DNA of 19,184 nt from Kaftiobacterium sp035693805 (lineage in GTDB: Bacteria; Sysuimicrobiota; Sysuimicrobiia; Sysuimicrobiales; Kaftiobacteriaceae): NCBI GenBank assembly GCA_035693805.1, contig DASSGA010000001.1, forward strand, positions 1 to 19,184, in the 5' to 3' direction. The notes under the pieces are model-generated. The model was given only the letters and a program-made list of their open reading frames with translations. It did no database searches and was not told the DNA's origin. Of this stretch, positions 6,595-16,186 are shown one piece after another. How positions within the stretch are numbered: position 1 is the first letter of the stretch; every line of letters begins with the position of its first letter. Position numbers and translations under genes: made by a program.

Positions 6595-9236
6595 TGACGC
6601 CAGTCGATTCCCCTGGGCGCAAGCTCGTCCTCATCGATGCCAACGGCCTGGTGTACCGGGCCTTTTTCGCGCTGCCGTACTTCACGACTACCGACGGCCG
6701 GCCGACGAACGCCGTCTACGGCTTCACGAACATGCTCCTCAAGATCCTCGACGAGGAGCGGCCCGACTACATCGCCGCGGCCTTCGACAAGGCCGCGCCA
6801 ACCTTCCGCCACGAGGCCTTCAAGGAGTACAAGGCGACGCGCCAGCGCATGCCGGATGACCTGCGGCCGCAGATCGCCACCGCGAAGGATGTCTTGGAAG
6901 CCCTGGCCATTTCGATCCATGAGGTGGCCGGTTACGAGGCGGACGACGTGCTGGGTACGATGGCGCGGAAGGCGGCGGCCGAGGGGTTCGACGTGCTCAT
7001 CGTCACCGGCGACCTGGACTGCCTGCAGCTGGTGGACACGAAGATCCGGGTGATGATGACCAGCCGCGGTATCACGGAAACGGTCGTCTACGACGGGGCG
7101 AAGGTGCGGGAGCGGTTCGGGTTCGACCCGGTGCGGCTGCCTGACTACAAGGGGCTCAAGGGAGACACCACCGACAACATCCCGGGTGTGCCCGGGGTGG
7201 GGGAGAAGACGGCGAGCCAGCTGATCCAGCAGTTCGGTGAGGTCGAAGACCTCATCGAGCATCTCGACCAGCTCACGCCCAAGTTGAAGCAGGCCATCGG
7301 ACAGGCCGCCGAGCAGGTGCTGCAGAGCAAGCATCTGGCCACGATCGTGACCAATGTGCCGGTGCAGTGGGACTGGGAGGACCTTCGCCGCCGGCCTCCG
7401 GACCGCGCCCGGGTGCGCGAGCTGTTCACGACCCTCGAGTTCAAGAGCCTCATCGATCGCGTGGGCGTCGTGCCGGAGCCGAAGCCGGAGGGGATGTACA
7501 CCGCGTCCGCCTCCCCCGAAGAACTCGCCCGGTGGGCACGTCCGGCGGACGCGGTGGGCATGGTCCTTGTCCGTGGCGAGGGCCATCCGCTGGTCGCAAA
7601 GCTGCAGGGCATCGCCCTCTCCATCGCCCCCGGTGAAGCGCGCTATCTCCCCGTCGACGACGTGCTGCCCGAGGCACTGCGACCGTTGATGGAATCCGCC
7701 GCGGCGAAGACCAGCCCCGACGTGAAGGCCGATCTCCTCACGCTCAGGCGCTTCGGGCTCCGCCCGCGCGGTCTCGACTTCGACGTCGCGCTGTCTTCGT
7801 ATCTCATGAACCCCGGCCGCCGGACACACACGCTGGGCACCGCATCCTGGGAGTTCCTGGGCTGGCGGCTTCGGTCGGATGAGGAAGAGACGGACGCCGT
7901 GCAGGGCGGCCTCGGCTTGGGCCGGGACGTGGCGATGGAGGCCTGCGAGGCCGCGGACGTGCTTGGGCGGCTGCGGGGCGTGCTGACCGAGCGCATGGAG
8001 GAGCGGGAGGTTCTCGACCTCTTCCGCGAGATCGAGATGCCGCTTGCGGCCGTCCTCGCGGACATGGAGACCGCCGGCGTCGCGGTGGACGTGCCGTACC
8101 TCCGGGAGGTGTCCGCGGAGCTCGACCGGCGGCTGACCGAGCTCACCGCAGAGATCTACCGGCTGGCCGGCTCCGAGTTCAACATCGGGTCCACCAAGCA
8201 GCTCGGCTTCGTCCTCTTCGAGAAGCTCCAGCTCCCGGCCCTCAAGCGCACGAAGACCGGCTACTCCACCGACGCCGAGGTACTGGAGCAGCTCGCCCCG
8301 CAGCACGAGATCGTCGCGAAGATCCTGGCGCACCGCGAGCTCAGCAAGCTCAAGCAGACATACGTCGACGTCCTGCCGGAGGTCATCAATCCGAAGACCG
8401 GACGCGTGCACGCCGTCTTCAACCAGACCGTTGCCGCCACCGGCCGCATCATCACGACCGACCCGAACCTCCAGAACATCCCCATCCGCACCGAGGAGGG
8501 GCGCAAGATCCGGCGGGCGATCGTCGCCGGCCCGGGGCATGTGCTGCTCGCCGCCGACTACTCGCAGATCGATCTGCGCGTAATGGCCCACGTCACGGGC
8601 GATCCGGGGCTGCTCGCGGCGTTCGAGCGCGGCGACGACATCCACGCCGTCACCGCCGCGGAGGTCTTCGGCGTGAGCCGGGCGGCGGTGACCCCCGAGC
8701 TCCGCCGCCGGGCGAAGGTCATCGTCTTCGGCGTCGCCTACGGGATGAGTGAGTACGGGCTGGCCACGCAGCTCGGCATCGGTAAGGACGAGGCCCGCGC
8801 GTACATCGAGCAGTATTACGCCAAGTATCCGAATGTCCGGCAGTACATGGTGGATATCGTCCAGCAGTGCCGGCGGGACGGGTACGTGACCACGATCATG
8901 AACCGCCGCCGGTACATCCCCGAGGTGCTGACCCGCAACCGCCCGATCCGGGAGGCCGCCGAGCGCACCGCGATCAATACGCCGATCCAGGGCGGGACCG
9001 CCGACATCATCAAGAAGGCGATGGTCGACCTCGCCCGCGATGTCCTGCCGCGGTTCCCGCAGGCGCTGATGACCCTGCACGTCCACGACGAGCTGCTGTT
9101 CGAGGCGCCGGAGGAGGAGCTGCGTGCGCTCGCGCCCGAGGTGAAGCGGGTCATGGAGCACACCTTCACCCTGAAGGTTCCGCTGCGGGCGGATCTGCGG
9201 ATCGGATCCAACTGGCGCGACATGGAGCCGCTGTGA
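6594..9236 (+). CDS. polA: DNA polymerase I
   Basis: An 880-residue family A polymerase for gap filling in excision repair and Okazaki fragment maturation. Residues about 1-290 are the 5'-3' exonuclease: LIDANGLVYRAF, VAGYEADDVLG, TGDLDCLQLV, and GDTTDNIPGVPGVGEKTA. The middle domain keeps the fold of the 3'-5' exonuclease but lacks the first DxE pair, and the last catalytic Asp position reads Ala (EACEAADVL), so proofreading is probably absent, as in Bacillus and Thermus Pol I. The polymerase domain has motif A DYSQIDLR (655-662), motif B with Lys708 and Phe712, and motif C HVHDELLFE with Asp832. The motif A position equivalent to E. coli Glu710 is Asp660. ATG 6594 is the only suitable start, since the conserved domain begins at residue 11; the frame is open far upstream but without polymerase sequence. 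It overlaps coaE by GTGA. Confidence 0.97.
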   Translation: MTPVDSPGRKLVLIDANGLVYRAFFALPYFTTTDGRPTNAVYGFTNMLLKILDEERPDYIAAAFDKAAPTFRHEAFKEYKATRQRMPDDLRPQIATAKDVLEALAISIHEVAGYEADDVLGTMARKAAAEGFDVLIVTGDLDCLQLVDTKIRVMMTSRGITETVVYDGAKVRERFGFDPVRLPDYKGLKGDTTDNIPGVPGVGEKTASQLIQQFGEVEDLIEHLDQLTPKLKQAIGQAAEQVLQSKHLATIVTNVPVQWDWEDLRRRPPDRARVRELFTTLEFKSLIDRVGVVPEPKPEGMYTASASPEELARWARPADAVGMVLVRGEGHPLVAKLQGIALSIAPGEARYLPVDDVLPEALRPLMESAAAKTSPDVKADLLTLRRFGLRPRGLDFDVALSSYLMNPGRRTHTLGTASWEFLGWRLRSDEEETDAVQGGLGLGRDVAMEACEAADVLGRLRGVLTERMEEREVLDLFREIEMPLAAVLADMETAGVAVDVPYLREVSAELDRRLTELTAEIYRLAGSEFNIGSTKQLGFVLFEKLQLPALKRTKTGYSTDAEVLEQLAPQHEIVAKILAHRELSKLKQTYVDVLPEVINPKTGRVHAVFNQTVAATGRIITTDPNLQNIPIRTEEGRKIRRAIVAGPGHVLLAADYSQIDLRVMAHVTGDPGLLAAFERGDDIHAVTAAEVFGVSRAAVTPELRRRAKVIVFGVAYGMSEYGLATQLGIGKDEARAYIEQYYAKYPNVRQYMVDIVQQCRRDGYVTTIMNRRRYIPEVLTRNRPIREAAERTAINTPIQGGTADIIKKAMVDLARDVLPRFPQALMTLHVHDELLFEAPEEELRALAPEVKRVMEHTFTLKVPLRADLRIGSNWRDMEPL

Positions 9237-9844
9237 AGGTCATCGGCCTCACCGGGGGGATCGCCAGCGGCGTAAGCCTCGTGGCGTCGGTGTTCCGGGA
9301 GCTCGGCGCAGCGGTCATCGAGGCCGATCGCATCGCCCGTGATGTCGTCGCCCCGGGGACGGAAGCCTACCGGAAGATCATCGACGCCTTCGGGCGGCAG
9401 ATCGTGCTTCCCGATGGTTCGCTCGACCGCCGGGGATTGGGGGCGCTGGTGTTCAAGGACCCTGCCGCGCGCCGGCGTCTGAATACCATCACGCATCCGG
9501 AGATCCGCCGGCGCATCAGGGAGCAGGTCGAGCGAACGGCCGGGGAGCGCCCCGATGCGGTCATCCTCGTCGACATCCCGCTCCTGCTCGATACGGCCGG
9601 TCCCGACGTCTTCGACCTCGACGCGGTCATCGTGGTCCAGGCCACGCCCGAGCAGCAGATCTCCCGCCTCATCGCACGCGACGGCCTCACGCGGGAGGAA
9701 GCCGAGAGCCGGCTGGCCGCGCAGCGGCCGGTCGCGGAAAAGGCCACGGAGGCCGACTGGGTGATTGACAACAGCGGGAGCATCGAGCAGACGCGGGCGC
9801 AGGTCGAGGCGCTCTGGGCCGCACTGACCGCCTCGAACACCTGA
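9233..9844 (+). CDS. coaE: Dephospho-CoA kinase-like protein with degenerate P-loop
   Basis: A 203-residue protein of the CoaE family, which phosphorylates the 3'-hydroxyl of dephospho-CoA using ATP, the last step of coenzyme A synthesis. Family features are present: KVIGLTGGIASG at the N-terminus, EADRIARDVV with Asp32, ITHPEIRRRI, VDIPLLLDTAGPDVFD, ARDGLTREEAESRLAAQRP, KATEADWVIDNSGS, and normal length. The P-loop is abnormal: GGIASGVSL where GGIASGKST is expected, so the Walker A lysine is Val14 (codon GTA at 9272-9274) and the following Thr is Leu16. The GTG start overlaps the polA stop (GTGA) and has GGAG (9224-9227) five bases before it, so the start is secure. The rest of the protein looks unbroken. 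Family membership is certain; kinase activity is doubtful. Confidence 0.88.
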   Translation: MKVIGLTGGIASGVSLVASVFRELGAAVIEADRIARDVVAPGTEAYRKIIDAFGRQIVLPDGSLDRRGLGALVFKDPAARRRLNTITHPEIRRRIREQVERTAGERPDAVILVDIPLLLDTAGPDVFDLDAVIVVQATPEQQISRLIARDGLTREEAESRLAAQRPVAEKATEADWVIDNSGSIEQTRAQVEALWAALTASNT

Positions 9845-9893
9845 TCGAAACCGCGCTGCCGAACACGCCTCCAGTTGGCCCGAGGGGGATGGG

Positions 9894-9923
9894 TGGACCC
9901 ACTTTCTGACCCGATGGTATACT
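9894..9923 (+). promoter_or_regulatory. Promoter of the uvrB-uvrA-aminotransferase-uvrC cluster
   Basis: TGGACC (9894-9899) as -35, an 18-bp spacer, then the extended -10 TGG-TATACT (9915-9923). Initiation near 9930 gives a leader of about 28 nt. GGAGGG (9943-9948) is nine bases before the uvrB GTG. No CGAAC-N4-GTTCG SOS palindrome is seen between 9845 and 9957. Confidence 0.7.
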
Positions 9924-9957
9924 TTCTTTATGCACTTCTGCCGGAGGGCTCGCCGCA

Positions 9958-12099
<2,142 letters not shown>

Positions 12100-12102
12100 G
12101 CC

Positions 12103-15045
12103 ATGCCGTTCGATCGCATCGTTGTTCGCGGCGCACGCGAACACAACCTCAAGAACATCACCGTCGAGATCCCGCGGGACAAGTTCGTCGTCCTCACGGG
12201 CATCTCGGGCTCGGGGAAGTCCTCGCTCGCGTTCGACACGATCTACGCCGAGGGCCAGCGGAAGTACGTCGAGTCGCTGTCCGCCTACGCCCGCCAGTTC
12301 CTCGGTCTCATGGAGAAGCCGGACGTCGACCACATCGACGGGCTCTCTCCCGCTGTCTCCATCGACCAGAAAGGCGCCCCGCGCAACCCGCGCTCGACGG
12401 TCGGCACCGTCACCGAGATCTACGATTACCTGCGCCTGCTGTACGCGCGGGCCGGCCAGCCGCACTGCCCCGTCTGCGGCCGGCCGATCAGCCGGCAGAC
12501 CCGCGAGCAGATCGTGGACCGCATCCTGGCGCTGCCGCCGGAGTCGCGCATCCAGGTGCTGGGGCCGGTGGTGCGCGGCCGCAAGGGCGAGTACCGCCAG
12601 CTCTTTGAGGATCTGCGCCGGCAGGGCTTCGCCCGCGTCCGGGTGGACGGCATCGTCTACGAGCTGGGTGAGGAGATCCCCCTCGACAAGAACAAGAAGC
12701 ACTGGATCGAGGTCGTCGTCGACCGCATCATCACGCGGCCCGACGTGAAGACCCGCCTCGCCGACTCGCTGGAGACGGCGCTCAAGCTCGGACAGGGGAT
12801 GGTGTACATCGACATCATCGACGAGCGGGCCGGCGCGGTCGGCGGGAAGCGCGTCCCCGCGAAGCGCGCCCACGAGGATCCGACCGAAGGCCTGATGATC
12901 TTCAGCCAGCTGTTCGCCTGCCCCGAGCACGGCTCGGTGCTGCCTGAGATCGAGCCGCGCGTCTTCTCCTTCAACAGCCCCTACGGGGCGTGCCCCACCT
13001 GCAGCGGGCTCGGGTTCAAGCAGGAGTTCGACCCCGACCTCGTACTGGACTGGGATAAGTCGCTGAGCGACGGCGCGGTCGTCCCGTGGGCGAACTCGAC
13101 GAGCGAGTACTATTACGAGCTGCTGCAGTCGCTCGCCGCGCACTACAAGATCGACATGAAGACGCCGCTGCGCCGGCTGCCGAAGGCGTTCGTCGACGTC
13201 CTGCTGCACGGCAGCACCCAGCAGTTCCGCGTGCGCTACCACAACAAGTGGGGCGCGCTGCGCATCTACGAGACGAAGTTTGAGGGCGTGCTGCACCAGC
13301 TGGAGCGCCGGTACCGTGAGACCGACTCGGAGTACATGCGTGAGGAGTACGAACAGTACATGACCACGCTGCCGTGCCCGACGTGCAGCGGGACGCGGCT
13401 GAAGAAGGAGTCCCTGAGCGTGCGGGTCGGCGGGAAGAACATCGCCGAGCTGACCGCACTCACCGTGCGCCAGACGCTCGACTTCTTCAACGTGCTCACG
13501 CTGACCGACCGGGAGCGCCTCATCGCCCAGCAGATCCTTAAGGAGATCAAGTCGCGGCTGGGCTTCCTGGTCAACGTCGGGCTGGACTACCTCACCCTCG
13601 ACCGCACGGCGACCACGCTCTCCGGGGGCGAGGCCCAGCGCATCCGCCTGGCCACGCAGATCGGCTCCGGCCTGATGGGTGTGCTCTACGTCCTCGACGA
13701 GCCCAGCATCGGTCTGCACCAGCGCGACAACCGGCGCCTCATCGACACCCTGATGCACATGCGGGACCTGGGGAACACGATCCTCGTCGTGGAGCACGAC
13801 GAGGAGACGATCCGCTCGGCGGACTGGGTGGTCGACATCGGGCCCGGCGCGGGCGCGCACGGCGGCCACGTCGTCGTGACGGGGACGCCCGAGGACATCG
13901 CCCGCCATCCGGACTCGATCACCGGGCAGTTCCTGTCCCGCCGCCGGGTCATCCCGATCCCGCCCCGCCGCCGGCCGCACAACGGCAACTATCTGGTCGT
14001 GCGGGGGGCGCGGGAGCACAACTTGAAGAACATCGACGTCCGCTTCCCGCTGGGGGTGTTCGTGGCGGTCACCGGCGTCTCGGGATCGGGGAAGTCCACC
14101 CTGGTGGATGAGATCCTCTACCGCGCCCTCACCGCGAGGCTGCACGGGACCCGCATCCGCCCGGGGCTCCACACCCGGATCGACGGCATCGACCACATCG
14201 ACAAGGTCATCAACATCGACCAGTCGCCGATCGGCCGCACGCCGCGCAGCAACCCCGCCACATACACGAAGACGTTCGACCTCATCCGCGACCTGTTCGC
14301 GCAGACCCCGGACGCCAAGATGCGCGGGTTCGGGCCGGGGCGCTTCTCATTCAACGTCCGCGGGGGCCGCTGCGAGGCCTGCGAAGGCGACGGCATCGTC
14401 CGCATCGAGATGCACTTCCTGCCGGACGTGTACGTGCCGTGCGAGGTGTGCAAGGGCAGGCGTTACAATCGCGAGACGCTCGAGGTGCTGTTCAAAGGGA
14501 AGAGCATCGCCGACCTCCTCGAGATGACCGTGGCGGAGGCGCTCCAGTACTTCGAGAACATCCCGCGCATCCGTCGCAAGCTGCAGACGCTCTTCGACGT
14601 GGGCCTCGGCTACATCAAGCTGGGCCAGCCGGCGACGACGCTCTCCGGGGGCGAGGCGCAGCGGGTGAAGCTCGCCACGGAGCTGTCGCGGCGGGACACC
14701 GGCAAGACGCTGTACATCCTCGACGAACCAACCGTGGGGCTGCACTTCGCGGACGTGGAGCGGCTGCTGCACGTGCTGCACCGCCTGGTCGATGCCGGGA
14801 ACACCGTGGTCGTCATCGAACACAACCTGGACGTCATCAAGACGGCGGACTGGCTCATCGACCTCGGGCCTGAGGGCGGCGAACTGGGTGGGCAGGTCAT
14901 CGCCGAAGGGCCGCCGGACGCGATCGCGGCGATACCGCACTCCTACACGGGGCAGTTCCTGAAGAAGGTGCTCACCGCACCGGAACTGGCGCTGGCGGGG
15001 AACGGGCGAAAGCGAAACGGCCGTACGAACGGGCGCAGGCGCTAG
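12103..15045 (+). CDS. uvrA: UvrABC system protein A (excision repair damage recognition ATPase)
   Basis: A 980-residue tandem ABC ATPase that scans DNA with UvrB. First half: Walker A GISGSGKSS (Lys39) and LSGGE signature at 506-510 with YVLDEPSIGLH. Second half: Walker A GVSGSGKST (Lys664), LSGGE at 847-851 and YILDEPTVGLH. Zinc-binding pairs: Cys122/Cys125 with Cys425/Cys428; Cys273-x2-His276 with Cys297/Cys300, where one ligand is His rather than Cys; and Cys757/Cys760 with Cys780/Cys783 in the DNA-binding zinc finger. The C-terminus ends in a basic tail (GNGRKRNGRTNGRRR). ATG at 12103 follows the uvrB stop by 3 bases with no strong Shine-Dalgarno site, implying coupling. All ATPase motifs are intact, so this is not the truncated UvrA2 type. 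Confidence 0.98.
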   Translation: MPFDRIVVRGAREHNLKNITVEIPRDKFVVLTGISGSGKSSLAFDTIYAEGQRKYVESLSAYARQFLGLMEKPDVDHIDGLSPAVSIDQKGAPRNPRSTVGTVTEIYDYLRLLYARAGQPHCPVCGRPISRQTREQIVDRILALPPESRIQVLGPVVRGRKGEYRQLFEDLRRQGFARVRVDGIVYELGEEIPLDKNKKHWIEVVVDRIITRPDVKTRLADSLETALKLGQGMVYIDIIDERAGAVGGKRVPAKRAHEDPTEGLMIFSQLFACPEHGSVLPEIEPRVFSFNSPYGACPTCSGLGFKQEFDPDLVLDWDKSLSDGAVVPWANSTSEYYYELLQSLAAHYKIDMKTPLRRLPKAFVDVLLHGSTQQFRVRYHNKWGALRIYETKFEGVLHQLERRYRETDSEYMREEYEQYMTTLPCPTCSGTRLKKESLSVRVGGKNIAELTALTVRQTLDFFNVLTLTDRERLIAQQILKEIKSRLGFLVNVGLDYLTLDRTATTLSGGEAQRIRLATQIGSGLMGVLYVLDEPSIGLHQRDNRRLIDTLMHMRDLGNTILVVEHDEETIRSADWVVDIGPGAGAHGGHVVVTGTPEDIARHPDSITGQFLSRRRVIPIPPRRRPHNGNYLVVRGAREHNLKNIDVRFPLGVFVAVTGVSGSGKSTLVDEILYRALTARLHGTRIRPGLHTRIDGIDHIDKVINIDQSPIGRTPRSNPATYTKTFDLIRDLFAQTPDAKMRGFGPGRFSFNVRGGRCEACEGDGIVRIEMHFLPDVYVPCEVCKGRRYNRETLEVLFKGKSIADLLEMTVAEALQYFENIPRIRRKLQTLFDVGLGYIKLGQPATTLSGGEAQRVKLATELSRRDTGKTLYILDEPTVGLHFADVERLLHVLHRLVDAGNTVVVIEHNLDVIKTADWLIDLGPEGGELGGQVIAEGPPDAIAAIPHSYTGQFLKKVLTAPELALAGNGRKRNGRTNGRRR

Positions 15046-15056
15046 CCGGCGGCCGC

Positions 15057-15063
15057 GAGGAGG
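15057..15063 (+). promoter_or_regulatory. Strong ribosome binding site of the aminotransferase
   Basis: GAGGAGG lies seven bases before the ATG at 15071, in the 25-bp gap after uvrA. It is the best Shine-Dalgarno site in the cluster and suggests independent, efficient translation. Confidence 0.75.
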
Positions 15064-15070
15064 CGCTCCC

Positions 15071-16186
15071 ATGCGCATCGATCGCTTCGAGATGGAGCGG
15101 TTCCAGTCGACGTGGGAGAACACGGTCGAGTACAACCTCTCCGAGAGCGGCATCCACCCGCTCTCCCTCTCCGGCCTGGTGGACCGCAGCTGGCTCCAGG
15201 AGGTCCTCGTGCACGAGCCCCTCGGCTACGGCCATACGAACGGCAGCCCCGAGCTCCGCACGGAGATCGCCGGGCTGTACCGCGGCGCGGGGCCCGAGCA
15301 TGTCCTGGTCACGACCGGGACGGCGGAGGCGAACTTCCTCATCGCCTGGGCACTGCTCGACCCGGAAGACGAGGTCGTGGTCATGCTGCCCAACTACATG
15401 CAGCTGCCGCTGCTGGCCCGGACGTGGGCCGGGACGGTACGGGAATGGTGGCTGCGCCCCGGCCGGGGGGAGTGGACCCTCGACGTCGACGAGCTCAAGC
15501 GCCTGGTCACGTCCCGGACGAAGGCGGTCTTCGTCTGCCATCCCAACAATCCCACCGGCGCCGTCCTGCCCGTCGACGTGCTCAACGCCATCTGCGCGGC
15601 GGCCGACCGCGTGGGGGCGTACGTGATCGCGGACGAAGTGTACCGCGGGGCGGAGCGGGACGGCCATCTCACGCCCTCGTTCTGGGGGCGCTACCCCCGG
15701 GCGATCGTCACGGGCGGCCTCTCCAAGGCATACGGCCTGCCGGGGCTGCGTGTGGGCTGGATCGTGGCCCCGACCGACCTGGTGAACACCTTCTGGGGGT
15801 ACCACGACTTCACGACGATCGCCCCCGGCTTCTTGAGCGACCGCCTCGCCCTCATGGCGCTGATGCCGCGGACCCGGCAACGGCTGCTGGCGCGGACCCG
15901 GCAGATCCTCACCGAGAATCTCCGGGTGCTCACGACCTGGGCGGACGATCTCGCCGAGGAGCTGTCCTGGAACCGCCCCCAGGCCGGGGCGATCGCGTTC
16001 GTCCATTACCGTGCGGAAGTGAACTCCACGCAGCTCGTCGAGCGTCTGCGCCGCGAGCAGAGCGTGCTCGTCGTGCCCGGCGACCACTTCAAGATGGATG
16101 GCTACCTGCGACTCGGCTTCGGGATGGAGCCGCGGATCCTCTCCGAAGGGCTGTCCCGAACGGCGGCCTTGCTCCGGTCGCTATGA
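15071..16186 (+). CDS. Class I/II PLP-dependent aminotransferase
   Basis: A 371-residue fold-type I PLP enzyme. Motifs: GYGHTNGSPELR (residues 52-63), VTTGTAEANFL for cofactor phosphate contact, CHPNNPTGAV (157-165), VIADEVYRG with Asp188 and Tyr191, GGLSKAYGLPGLRVGW with the Schiff-base lysine Lys219, and YLRLGFG near the C-terminus carrying the likely carboxylate-binding Arg. The substrate cannot be told; aspartate-, capreomycidine-synthase-like and other class I/II members share these motifs. The gene sits between uvrA and uvrC, has its own strong Shine-Dalgarno site, and its TGA overlaps the uvrC ATG (ATGA), so it is almost surely co-transcribed with the repair genes. No link to excision repair is known to me; it may simply be an inserted housekeeping gene. 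Family call firm, function open. Confidence 0.88.
   Translation: MRIDRFEMERFQSTWENTVEYNLSESGIHPLSLSGLVDRSWLQEVLVHEPLGYGHTNGSPELRTEIAGLYRGAGPEHVLVTTGTAEANFLIAWALLDPEDEVVVMLPNYMQLPLLARTWAGTVREWWLRPGRGEWTLDVDELKRLVTSRTKAVFVCHPNNPTGAVLPVDVLNAICAAADRVGAYVIADEVYRGAERDGHLTPSFWGRYPRAIVTGGLSKAYGLPGLRVGWIVAPTDLVNTFWGYHDFTTIAPGFLSDRLALMALMPRTRQRLLARTRQILTENLRVLTTWADDLAEELSWNRPQAGAIAFVHYRAEVNSTQLVERLRREQSVLVVPGDHFKMDGYLRLGFGMEPRILSEGLSRTAALLRSL

Noticed and set aside
6564..9161. Minus-strand frame continuing upstream of the hydrolase-cyclase through polA
   Set aside because: Recognisable protein begins at ATG 6563; everything upstream is antisense to polA and has no motif.
9845..9957. SOS box upstream of uvrB
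   Set aside because: The nearest sequence, CGAACACGCC, has no matching second half-site; no CGAAC-N4-GTTCG is present.
12919..13002. His276 in place of a cysteine in the UvrA zinc site as a major anomaly
   Set aside because: CPEHG-type variants are, to my knowledge, common in bacterial UvrA, and His can ligate zinc, so it is noted only in the feature.
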